A stretch of 23,467 nt of DNA from Pseudomonadota bacterium. Lineage in GTDB: Bacteria; Pseudomonadota; Alphaproteobacteria; Rhodospirillales; Magnetospirillaceae. Below the pieces are notes generated by a model. That model was not told where the DNA came from, did no database searches, and was given only the letters and a program-made list of their open reading frames with translations. Where the stretch lies: assembly GCA_023426365.1 (NCBI GenBank), contig JAFAAW010000018.1:1-23467 (forward strand), in the 5' to 3' direction. Each line of letters starts with the position of its first letter. Position 1 is the first letter of the stretch. Shown one piece after another: positions 8,098 to 14,415 of this stretch. The translations under genes and the position numbers were made by a program.

Positions 8098-8588
8098 AGC
8101 TGTTCGGTTTCGCCGGCCATTCCGGCAGCGGCAAGACCACCTTGCTGGTCAAGCTGATCCCGCTGCTGACCGCCCGCGGCTTGCGCGTGTCCACCATCAA
8201 GCAGGCCAATGCCGGCTTCGACATCGACAAGCCGGGCAAGGATTCCTTCGAGCACCGCACCGCCGGCGCGCGCGAGGTGCTGGTGGCCTCGGCCCGGCGC
8301 TGGGCCTTGATGCACGAATACCGCGACCAGCCGGAATACGACATGGATCAACTGCTGGCCCGCATGGAGCCGGTGGATCTGGTGCTGATCGAGGGCTTCC
8401 GCCGCTGGTCCCACCCGCGCGTCGAGGTCTGGCGGCCCGAGTTGGGCAAGGAGCCGATGTTCGCCGACGACCCGCTGACCGTGGCGGTGGCCTCCACCGG
8501 GGCGGTACCCGGGCTGGACCGGCCGTTGCTGCCGCTGGACGATGCGCAGGCTATCGCCGATTTCGTGCTGGCCGAGGTGAGCCGATGA
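8094..8588 (+). CDS. mobB: Molybdopterin-guanine dinucleotide biosynthesis protein B
   Basis: A 164-residue P-loop GTP-binding accessory protein of molybdenum-cofactor maturation, thought to help MobA attach GMP to Mo-molybdopterin. The Walker A motif GHSGSGKTT is at residues 8-16. The family-typical STIKQANAGFDIDKPGKDS and VDLVLIEGFRRWSHPRVEV follow. The ATG overlaps the pgsA stop, and its own stop overlaps the moeA start, so it lies inside a coupled operon. mobA is not in the window. Confidence 0.95.
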   Translation: MKLFGFAGHSGSGKTTLLVKLIPLLTARGLRVSTIKQANAGFDIDKPGKDSFEHRTAGAREVLVASARRWALMHEYRDQPEYDMDQLLARMEPVDLVLIEGFRRWSHPRVEVWRPELGKEPMFADDPLTVAVASTGAVPGLDRPLLPLDDAQAIADFVLAEVSR

Positions 8589-9817
8589 CCGATTTTTCCG
8601 CCAAGTCCGGCTTCCTGCGGGTCGAGGAGGCGCTGGCGCTGCTGGCCGAACGGGTCCGTCCGCTGGACGGCAGCGAGAGCGTGGCCCTGGCCGATGCCCT
8701 GGGCCGCGTGCTGGCCGAGCCGGTGGTGTCGGCGGTCAACGTGCCGCCGCACGACAATTCCGCCGTGGACGGCTGGGGGTTCGCCGCCGCCGGCCGGCCC
8801 GAGGACGGCCGCATGCCGGTGGTCGCCACCATCGCCGCCGGCCATCCCTATGCCGGCACCGTGCCTGAGGGCGCGGCGGTGCGCATCCTGACCGGCGCGC
8901 CGGTGCCCGCCGGCGTCGATACCATCGCCATGCAGGAGGATTGCGCGGCCCAGGGCGACGCCCATGTGGTGGTGCCCAGCCTCAAGCCCGGCGCCAACCT
9001 GCGCGAGGCGGGCGAGGACGTGCGCGCGGGCGCCCAGGTGCTGGCGCCCGGCATCCGCCTGCGGCCGCAAGATCTGGGGCTGGCCGCCGCCACTGGCCGC
9101 ACCCATCTGGTGGTGCGCCGCCGCCTGCGCGCGGCGGTGTTCTCCACCGGCGACGAGATTTGCGAACCGGGGCAGCCGTTACCGCCCGGCTGCATCTTCG
9201 ACACCAACCGCACCACCGCCTCGGCCCTGCTGCGCGCGTTGGGCGCCGAGGTCACCGATCTGGGGATCCTGCCCGACCGCCGCGACCTGATCGCCCGGGC
9301 GCTGGCCGAGGCCGCCGCCGGCCATGACGTGGTGCTGACCTCGGGTGGCGTGTCGGTGGGCGACGAGGATCACGTCAAGGCGGCGGTGGAGGCCAACGGC
9401 GCGCTGCATTTCTGGAAGCTGGCCATCAAGCCGGGCCGTCCGGTGGCGCTGGGGCGGGTGGGCGACGCCGCCTTCATCGGCCTGCCCGGCAACCCGGTGG
9501 CGGTGATGGTGACCTTCATGCTGATCGCGCGCCCGCTGGTGCTGGGCCTGATGGGGATCAAGGACACCCACGTGCAGCGCTATACGGTAGAGGCCGGCTT
9601 TGCCTTTCGGCACAAGCCCGGGCGGCGCGAATGGCTGCGCGCCCGGGTGCGGGCCGAGGCCGGCCGGCTGGTGGCCGAGAAATTCCCCGCCGAAGGCTCG
9701 GGCGTGCTGTCCTCCATGGTCTGGTCGGACGGTCTGGTCGAGGTGCCGGAGGATGTGGGCGACCTCGCGCCCGGCGACACTGTCGCCTATATCCCGTATG
9801 CGGAGGTGCTGCGATGA
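8585..9817 (+). CDS. moeA: Molybdopterin molybdenumtransferase MoeA
   Basis: A 410-residue enzyme that inserts molybdenum into adenylylated molybdopterin. Family landmarks are VNVPPHDNSAVDGWGF near residue 50, the GAPVPAGVDTIAMQED region, FSTGDEI, the MPT-binding motif TSGGVSVGDEDHVK, WKLAIKPGRPVALG and GLPGNPVAVMVTF. The C-terminal barrel domain ends in DTVAYIPYAEVLR. Length and domain order are normal. It is joined by ATGA overlaps to mobB upstream and moaD downstream. No fused MogA/Cnx1G domain is present, so the adenylylating MogA-type enzyme must be encoded elsewhere. Confidence 0.97.
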   Translation: MTDFSAKSGFLRVEEALALLAERVRPLDGSESVALADALGRVLAEPVVSAVNVPPHDNSAVDGWGFAAAGRPEDGRMPVVATIAAGHPYAGTVPEGAAVRILTGAPVPAGVDTIAMQEDCAAQGDAHVVVPSLKPGANLREAGEDVRAGAQVLAPGIRLRPQDLGLAAATGRTHLVVRRRLRAAVFSTGDEICEPGQPLPPGCIFDTNRTTASALLRALGAEVTDLGILPDRRDLIARALAEAAAGHDVVLTSGGVSVGDEDHVKAAVEANGALHFWKLAIKPGRPVALGRVGDAAFIGLPGNPVAVMVTFMLIARPLVLGLMGIKDTHVQRYTVEAGFAFRHKPGRREWLRARVRAEAGRLVAEKFPAEGSGVLSSMVWSDGLVEVPEDVGDLAPGDTVAYIPYAEVLR

Positions 9818-10065
9818 AGGTGCTCTATTTCGCCTGGCTGCGTGCCAAGGCCGGCACGGGCGAGGAAGACCTGACGCCGCCGGCCGGCGTCGCCACCGTG
9901 GGGGCGCTGGTGGAGTGGCTGAGGACCCGCTCGGCCGGACTGGCCGACGCGTTCGCCGACATGCGGCTGATCCGGGTGGCGGTGAACCAGGATTACGTGG
10001 GGCTGGACCATCCCATCAAGATGGGCGACGAGATCGCCTTTTTCCCGCCCGTGACCGGAGGCTGA
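9814..10065 (+). CDS. moaD: Molybdopterin synthase small subunit (sulfur carrier) MoaD
   Basis: An 83-residue ubiquitin-like sulfur carrier. Its C-terminal Gly-Gly (PPVTGG) is the site of thiocarboxylation and donates sulfur to cyclic pyranopterin monophosphate within the MoaD-MoaE complex. The start is fixed by GGAGGT at 9802-9807 and the ATGA overlap with the moeA stop. KVLYFAWLRAKAG at the N-terminus and DEIAFFPPVTGG at the end are typical. moaE follows after 4 bases. Confidence 0.96.
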   Translation: MKVLYFAWLRAKAGTGEEDLTPPAGVATVGALVEWLRTRSAGLADAFADMRLIRVAVNQDYVGLDHPIKMGDEIAFFPPVTGG

Positions 10066-10069
10066 CGCC

Positions 10070-10558
10070 ATGATCCGCGTGCAGGCCGAGGATTTCGACC
10101 CCGGTGCCGAAATCGCCCGCTTCACTACCGGCAACGGCCGCGTCGGGGGCGTCTGCATGTTCCTGGGGCTGGTGCGCGATTTCATGGGCGCGGGCGAAGG
10201 GGGCGTCGGGGTGTCCGGCATGACGCTGGAGCATTATCCCGGCATGACCGAGAAGCAATTGGCCGCCATCGAGGAGGAAGCGCGCCGGCGCTGGCCGTTG
10301 GAGGATGCGCTCATCATCCATCGCTACGGCCGGCTGGAGGCGGGCGACCGCATCGTGCTGGTGGCCACCGCCTCGGCCCACCGCGAGGCGGCGTTCCAGT
10401 CCTGCCATTTCCTGATCGACTGGCTGAAGACGCGGGCACCGTTCTGGAAGGTGGAACACACCGCCCAGGGCGACCATTGGGTCGAAGCCAAGGACACCGA
10501 CGACGCCATGGCGGCCCGTTGGGAAACCGAGATTCCTGCGGGCGAATCCGGCTGCTGA
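10070..10558 (+). CDS. moaE: Molybdopterin synthase catalytic subunit MoaE
   Basis: A 162-residue large subunit of molybdopterin synthase, partner of the MoaD encoded just upstream. Diagnostic stretches are MTLEHYPGMTEKQL, IHRYGRLEAGDRIVLVATAS, HREAAFQSCHFLIDWLKT and PFWKVEH, which include the conserved active-site Lys and Arg regions. GGAGG at 10057-10061 is well placed for the ATG at 10070. It is the last gene of the coupled run; moaA and moaC are not in the window. I see no strong T-tailed hairpin directly after it. Confidence 0.97.
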   Translation: MIRVQAEDFDPGAEIARFTTGNGRVGGVCMFLGLVRDFMGAGEGGVGVSGMTLEHYPGMTEKQLAAIEEEARRRWPLEDALIIHRYGRLEAGDRIVLVATASAHREAAFQSCHFLIDWLKTRAPFWKVEHTAQGDHWVEAKDTDDAMAARWETEIPAGESGC

Positions 10559-10609
10559 CCCGCCTCGCCCAAACGGCGTATAGGGGGGCATCCTCCCAAA
10601 GGTCAGGTT

Positions 10610-10642
10610 GCGCACAGCGGCGCCTTGCTTCATAAGCGCCGC
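10610..10642. repeat. 13-base repeat copy 1 with adjoining inverted repeat
   Basis: GCGCACAGCGGCG at 10610-10622 recurs exactly at 10940-10952, and a 9-base fragment (GCGCACAGC) recurs near 10982, so copies flank the small gene at 10663-10920. The first copy overlaps an inverted repeat, GCGGCGC (10617-10623) with GCGCCGC (10636-10642). Its function is unknown. Confidence 0.4.
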
Positions 10643-10662
10643 TCCACATCCGGAGCGGGTAG

Positions 10663-10920
10663 ATGCGAACGACTGTTAGACGCATGGAAAATTCCCTCGA
10701 CCGCCTGAACGCGGCGATCGAGGCCATGCATCGCGAAACGGTGTCGTGCCGGCGCAACCTGATGGTCTTTCGCGCGCGCATGGATGTGGCCGAACGCAAG
10801 GTGCTGACCATGCAAAGCGCGCTGGAACAGACCATCGACGTGCTGGCCGAGGCGGAGGCCGGCGCCCGCCGGGCCTCCGACATCTTCCGCGCCACCGCGG
10901 AAGGCCGCTCGGCCCCCTGA
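10663..10920 (+). CDS. Small hypothetical coiled-coil protein
   Basis: An 85-residue soluble protein with no family I recognise. The ATG at 10663 has GGAG seven bases upstream; an internal ATG at 10684 is the alternative. From about residue 8 to 75 it is a nearly continuous amphipathic helix rich in Leu, Ala, Glu and Arg (ENSLDRLNAAIEAM; LTMQSALEQTIDVLAEAEA), suggesting a coiled coil. It has no signal peptide or membrane segment. It follows moaE by about 100 bases and converges on the chemoreceptor gene. A structural or adaptor role is possible but not shown. The reading frame and ribosome site make it more likely real than chance. Confidence 0.6.
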   Translation: MRTTVRRMENSLDRLNAAIEAMHRETVSCRRNLMVFRARMDVAERKVLTMQSALEQTIDVLAEAEAGARRASDIFRATAEGRSAP

Positions 10921-10939
10921 GCGGCGAGCGCCAAAGCTG

Positions 10940-10952
10940 GCGCACAGCGGCG
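10940..10952. repeat. 13-base repeat copy 2
   Basis: An exact copy of GCGCACAGCGGCG, also found at 10610-10622 on the other side of the small coiled-coil gene. Confidence 0.4.
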
Positions 10953-11082
10953 AGCTGCCGCCATCGAGGCGGCGGCCAAGCGCGCACAGCCGCGCGCCCG
11001 GCGAGGGCAAAATCTGAATCCAGAGCATCGTGCGTCAAGGGTGACGCTCGATGGCCTAAGGGGCGGCGACGCGCCGGCGCGA

Positions 11083-11125
11083 AAAACGAAACGCCGGCAG
11101 GGAAGGGTCTTCCCGTGCCGGCGTT
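11083..11125 (-). terminator. Strong hairpin terminator, probably for the chemoreceptor gene
   Basis: A 10-base inverted repeat, AACGCCGGCA (11090-11099) with TGCCGGCGTT (11116-11125), plus an inner GGGAA/TTCCC pairing. On the minus strand it is followed by a T-rich tail (11080s). On the plus strand GTTTG follows, so it may also stop readthrough from the small gene. Confidence 0.75.
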
Positions 11126-11172
11126 GTTTGCTTCTCAGGCGGTTGCGGCCGCAAGGGCCGCCGGGGGCGTGC

Positions 11173-11198
11173 GCCGCGCCCCCTCTTCGGGGCGCGGC
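11173..11198. other. GC-rich hairpin just past the chemoreceptor stop
   Basis: Perfect inverted repeat GCCGCGCCCC (11173-11182) with GGGGCGCGGC (11189-11198) and a 6-base loop, 9 bases past the minus-strand stop. It lacks a T run on the minus strand, so it may protect the mRNA 3' end rather than terminate. Confidence 0.5.
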
Positions 11199-11207
11199 TT
11201 TGGGCTG

Positions 11208-12968
11208 TCAGGCCTGCCGGATGGCGCTCAGGAAGGTGGCCACCTCCTGGCGCAGGGTGGCGGCCTGGCCCTGCAGCTTTTCCACCGCGGCCAGCACGTC
11301 CTTGGCCGCCACGTCGGTTTCGTGCATGGACCGGCTCACCTCGGTGATGTTCTCGTACACCTGATTGGTGCCGCTGGCGGCGTTGTCGATGTTGCGGGCG
11401 ATCTCCTGCGTCGCCGCACCCTGTTCCTCGATGGCGGCGGCGATGGCGGTGGTGATGCCGTCCATGCTCGAGATGGTGCTGCCGATGCCCTTGATGGCGG
11501 TCACCGTGGAATGGGTTTCCTTTTGGATGGTGGAAACCTGGGCGGAGATGTCTTCGGTGGCGCGCACGGTCTGGCGCGCCAGGTTCTTCACCTCGGACGC
11601 CACCACGGCGAAGCCCTTGCCCGCCTCGCCGGCGCGCGCCGCCTCGACGGTGGCGTTCAGCGCCAGCAGGTTGGTCTGCTCGGCGATGCCGGTGATCAGC
11701 TCGATGATCTCGCCGATCTTGTCGGCCGACCCGGCCAGGCCGTTGACGCGGCTGTTGACCCCGTCCGCCTCGCGCGTGCAGTTGGCCGCCACCTGGTTGG
11801 ACATGGCGACCTGCTGGGCGATTTCGCTGATGGAGTTGGACAGCTCCTCGGCCGCGGCGGCGACCATGCGCACGTTCTCGTTGGCGTCGCTGGCGGCGTC
11901 GGCGGCCGAGCGCGCGCGCTCGTTGGCGGCGTCGGCGAAATCCACCATGCGGCGCGCGGTCTGGGTCATGGCGTGGGCCGACGCGGCCACCGTCTCCAGC
12001 ACGCTGGCGACAGCGCGGTCGAAGCCGGCGATCAGCTCCTCGAGGCGGGCCATGCGGGCCTCGCGCGCGGCGGCCTCGGCGGCGGCTTCCGCCTCCATGG
12101 CCTGCTTGGCGCGGGTGTTTTCCTTGAACACCTGGACGGCGCGGGCGATGTCGCCCACCTCGTCGCGGCGGTCCAGCGCCGGCACCTCGATGGAGGTGTC
12201 GCCCTTGGCCAGCAGGTTCATGCGGCTGGTCATGTCGCCGATGGGGCGGGTGATGACCGACCCCAGGATCCAGCGCACTCCCAGCACCGCCAGCACGGTG
12301 GCGATGATGCCGCCGACGATCAGGAAGGTCAGGATCTTGCGCATCTTGGCTTCGGCGTCGGTGGTGGTCAGCGACGACGACAGCACCGCGATCACGTCAC
12401 CCTTGTCCATGCCCATGGCGCCATGGCAGGCGTAGCACACTTCCTGCTCGGCGCCCTCGGTGACGCCCAGCACGATGGGATAGGAATAGCGGTAATTGCC
12501 GTTCACGAAGCGGCCCACCGCCTGCTTGGTCTCGACCGCCTCGCGGTCGATGTCGTCGATCGGCAGCTTGGCGGGCTTGTCCGGCTCGGTCTCCGCCATA
12601 TAGGTGGCGACCTTCGGGCCCCAGGCGCTCCACACCTTGCCGGGATAGTGGATGTTGCGGCTGTCGAACCAGCTATTGAAAACCTGGATGCCGATGTTGT
12701 CACCATCCTCGGGCCGTTTGGCCATGACGTTGAGAATCAGCGCGTGCAGCGAGGTCATCTCGTTGGCCGAGAGCTGCTGCAACTGCCGCTCCATCTCGGA
12801 ACGCTCGAAACGAGCGATGACAAGCACCACGCTGGCCACCAGCGCAATCACGCCGACGCCGATGATGATCATGAACCGGCTGGAGAGCCGAAGATTTCGC
12901 CAGGCTTGCACGGACAGATCCACCCGTAGTCTCAAGACTGGCCCGGTCCCATAGGCCAGTGTGCACAC
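11208..12968 (-). CDS. Methyl-accepting chemotaxis protein with a heme-c-type periplasmic sensor domain
   Basis: A transmembrane chemoreceptor of up to 586 residues. TM1 is at about 33-53 (MIIIGVGVIALVASVVLVIA) and TM2 at about 212-235. The periplasmic loop between them carries CYACH at residues 178-182, the covalent heme-c motif, preceded by YSYPIVLG. This arrangement matches the Tll0287-like/DUF3365 heme sensor family. A HAMP domain follows (RPIGDMTSRMNLLAKGDTS), then a long helical signalling domain whose tip is EQTNLLALNATVEAARAG with GKGFAVVASEVKNLA. It therefore probably senses redox state or a gas and signals to CheA/CheW. There is no C-terminal CheR-tether pentapeptide. The GTG start at 12968 is uncertain; GTG codons 15 and 19 codons downstream are alternatives. 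It is divergent from the MarR operon and ends at a strong terminator. Confidence 0.95.
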   Translation of the reverse strand: MCTLAYGTGPVLRLRVDLSVQAWRNLRLSSRFMIIIGVGVIALVASVVLVIARFERSEMERQLQQLSANEMTSLHALILNVMAKRPEDGDNIGIQVFNSWFDSRNIHYPGKVWSAWGPKVATYMAETEPDKPAKLPIDDIDREAVETKQAVGRFVNGNYRYSYPIVLGVTEGAEQEVCYACHGAMGMDKGDVIAVLSSSLTTTDAEAKMRKILTFLIVGGIIATVLAVLGVRWILGSVITRPIGDMTSRMNLLAKGDTSIEVPALDRRDEVGDIARAVQVFKENTRAKQAMEAEAAAEAAAREARMARLEELIAGFDRAVASVLETVAASAHAMTQTARRMVDFADAANERARSAADAASDANENVRMVAAAAEELSNSISEIAQQVAMSNQVAANCTREADGVNSRVNGLAGSADKIGEIIELITGIAEQTNLLALNATVEAARAGEAGKGFAVVASEVKNLARQTVRATEDISAQVSTIQKETHSTVTAIKGIGSTISSMDGITTAIAAAIEEQGAATQEIARNIDNAASGTNQVYENITEVSRSMHETDVAAKDVLAAVEKLQGQAATLRQEVATFLSAIRQA

Positions 12969-13212
12969 GCCCCCATCTAGGGAACACTATTACGAACCGC
13001 GGATATTTCAAACATCCGCCTTAAACTTTGGTGGAAAAAAGTTAACAAAATGGAATGTTTATGAAATGGGGTTGTTTCGCGTAAACGTTGATGTGCGTAG
13101 CGCAGCCACTTTCTTAAGTGTGCATTGGCCATGCGCCGATGGTCGCGGCCGAACGGACCAAGGTGGCGATCATGCTTGCCACGGCAAAGGGTTATGGGCC
13201 ATATCAGTCAAC
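12969..13212. promoter_or_regulatory. Divergent control region between the chemoreceptor and the MarR operon
   Basis: 244 bases, AT-richer than the surroundings around 13000-13090, with no convincing gene. It contains the palindrome listed separately. Neither side has a clear -35/-10 pair, and no obvious Shine-Dalgarno precedes 13213. Promoters for both units are expected here from the gene arrangement. Confidence 0.5.
12999..13019. promoter_or_regulatory. 21-base near-perfect palindrome, candidate operator
   Basis: Left half GCGGATaTTT (12999-13008) and right half AAAcATCCGC (13010-13019) around a central C are symmetric at 9 of 10 paired positions. Size and symmetry suit a dimeric repressor site. 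It starts 31 bases upstream of the chemoreceptor GTG start and lies about 195 bases upstream of the MarR start. The binding protein is not known; the adjacent MarR-family product is the natural candidate. Confidence 0.5.
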
Positions 13213-13710
13213 ATGTCTGACGTAAAGACCGGCATCAATCCCCTCTTCCTGCGCGAGGAGGAGCTGCGCCAGGGCCTGGAACTGCTGTTCTTCGCCTATC
13301 GCGATTTCACCGCCGAACCCGACGCCATCCTGGGCGAGTATGGATTCGGGCGCGCCCATCACCGTGTCATCTATTTCGTCGGCCGCAATCCGGGCATGAC
13401 GGTGTCCGACCTTTTGGGCATTCTCAGGATCACCAAGCAGTCGCTGTCGCGGGTGCTGGGCCAATTGGTGGACGAGGGCTTCATCACCCAGCGTCCGGGC
13501 ACCCGCGACCGCCGCCAGCGGCTGCTGGAACTGACGGAAAAGGGCATCGAGCTGGAGCGTCAGTTGACCGAACGCCAGCGTGCCCGCATCGCGCGGGCCT
13601 ATCGCGACGCCGGCGCCGAGGCGGTGGAAGGCTATCGCAAGGTGCTGCTGGGGCTGATCGACGAGGCCGACCGCGCGCGCTTTCCCGCGCGTGCACCCGG
13701 CCGCCGCTGA
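13213..13710 (+). CDS. MarR-family transcriptional regulator (PetP-like)
   Basis: A 165-residue winged-helix DNA-binding protein. The helix-turn-helix region is MTVSDLLGILRITKQSLSRVLGQLVDEGFI (about residues 60-90, quoted in part as MTVSDLLGILRITKQ) and the wing is RPGTRDRRQRLLELTEKG. A C-terminal helix would complete the dimer interface. The ATG at 13213 gives MSDVKTG; the frame is open further upstream, but that extension is not protein-like. The stop is 17 bases before the response regulator. A MarR-type gene directly before an OmpR-type regulator recalls petP-petR of Rhodobacter capsulatus, linked there to cytochrome bc1 expression. Target genes here are unknown. Confidence 0.9.
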   Translation: MSDVKTGINPLFLREEELRQGLELLFFAYRDFTAEPDAILGEYGFGRAHHRVIYFVGRNPGMTVSDLLGILRITKQSLSRVLGQLVDEGFITQRPGTRDRRQRLLELTEKGIELERQLTERQRARIARAYRDAGAEAVEGYRKVLLGLIDEADRARFPARAPGRR

Positions 13711-13727
13711 CCGCAAACGGGGGCGTG

Positions 13728-14414
13728 ATGGAAGAGGTGCCGCACATCCTGGTCGTGGACGACGATACCCGTCTGCGGACGCTGTTGCGCAAGTACCTGA
13801 CCGACAACGGCTATCTGGTCACGGTGGCGGCCGACGCCGCCGAGGCGCGCGCCCGCATGGCGGCGCTGGCGGTGGACCTGCTGGTGCTGGATGTGATGAT
13901 GCCGGGCGAGGATGGGCTGAGCCTGACCCGCGACCTGCGCCAGACGGCGAACCCGGTGCCCATCTTGCTGTTGACCGCCATGGGCGAGGTGGATGACCGC
14001 ATCAACGGGCTGGAGGCCGGGGCCGACGATTATCTGGCCAAGCCGTTCGAGCCGCGCGAGCTGCTGCTGCGCATCGCCTCGATCCTGCGCCGCGCGCCCA
14101 AGGCGGAGGTCGAAACCCCGCCGGCGCTGGGCCTGGGCCTGTTCGAATGGGACACCGCCCGCCAGGAATTGCGCCGCGGCGACGAGGTGGTGCACCTGAC
14201 CACCACCGAACGGGAATTGCTGGCCATCCTGGCCGAGGTGCCGGGGCAGGCGGTGTCGCGCGACGACCTGGCCGCGCGCACCGGCAACGCCGCCAACGCC
14301 CGCGCGGTGGACGTGCAGGTGACGCGCCTGCGCAAGAAGCTGGAAGACGACCCGCGCATGCCGCGCTATCTGCAGACCGTGCGCGGCATGGGCTACATGC
14401 TGAGGCCAGACTAG
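13728..14414 (+). CDS. OmpR/PhoB-family response regulator (PetR-like)
   Basis: A 228-residue two-component regulator. The receiver domain has the acidic pocket (VVDDD), phospho-acceptor D55 (LVLDVMMPG), the switch threonine (LLLTAMG) and K105 (LAKPFEP). The C-terminal winged helix shows LTTTERELLAILAE, the recognition-helix region RAVDVQVTRLRKKLEDD and TVRGMGYML. The ATG at 13728 is preferred over the overlapping GTG at 13725. The histidine kinase gene begins 1 base after the stop, so it is the obvious cognate sensor. Expected role: phosphorylation-dependent transcription control. Confidence 0.95.
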   Translation: MEEVPHILVVDDDTRLRTLLRKYLTDNGYLVTVAADAAEARARMAALAVDLLVLDVMMPGEDGLSLTRDLRQTANPVPILLLTAMGEVDDRINGLEAGADDYLAKPFEPRELLLRIASILRRAPKAEVETPPALGLGLFEWDTARQELRRGDEVVHLTTTERELLAILAEVPGQAVSRDDLAARTGNAANARAVDVQVTRLRKKLEDDPRMPRYLQTVRGMGYMLRPD

Positions 14415-14415
14415 C

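Noticed and set aside
11173..11198. The GC-rich hairpin as the chemoreceptor terminator
   Set aside because: No T run follows on the minus strand; the stem at 11090-11125 with a T-rich tail is the better terminator.
10746..12929. A 727-codon plus-strand open frame
   Set aside because: It is antisense to the clear chemoreceptor gene and gives Gly/His/Ala-rich sequence without domains.
13021..13046. TTAA motifs as a CtrA site between the divergent operons
   Set aside because: The spacing between the TTAA elements does not fit the TTAA-N7-TTAA consensus.
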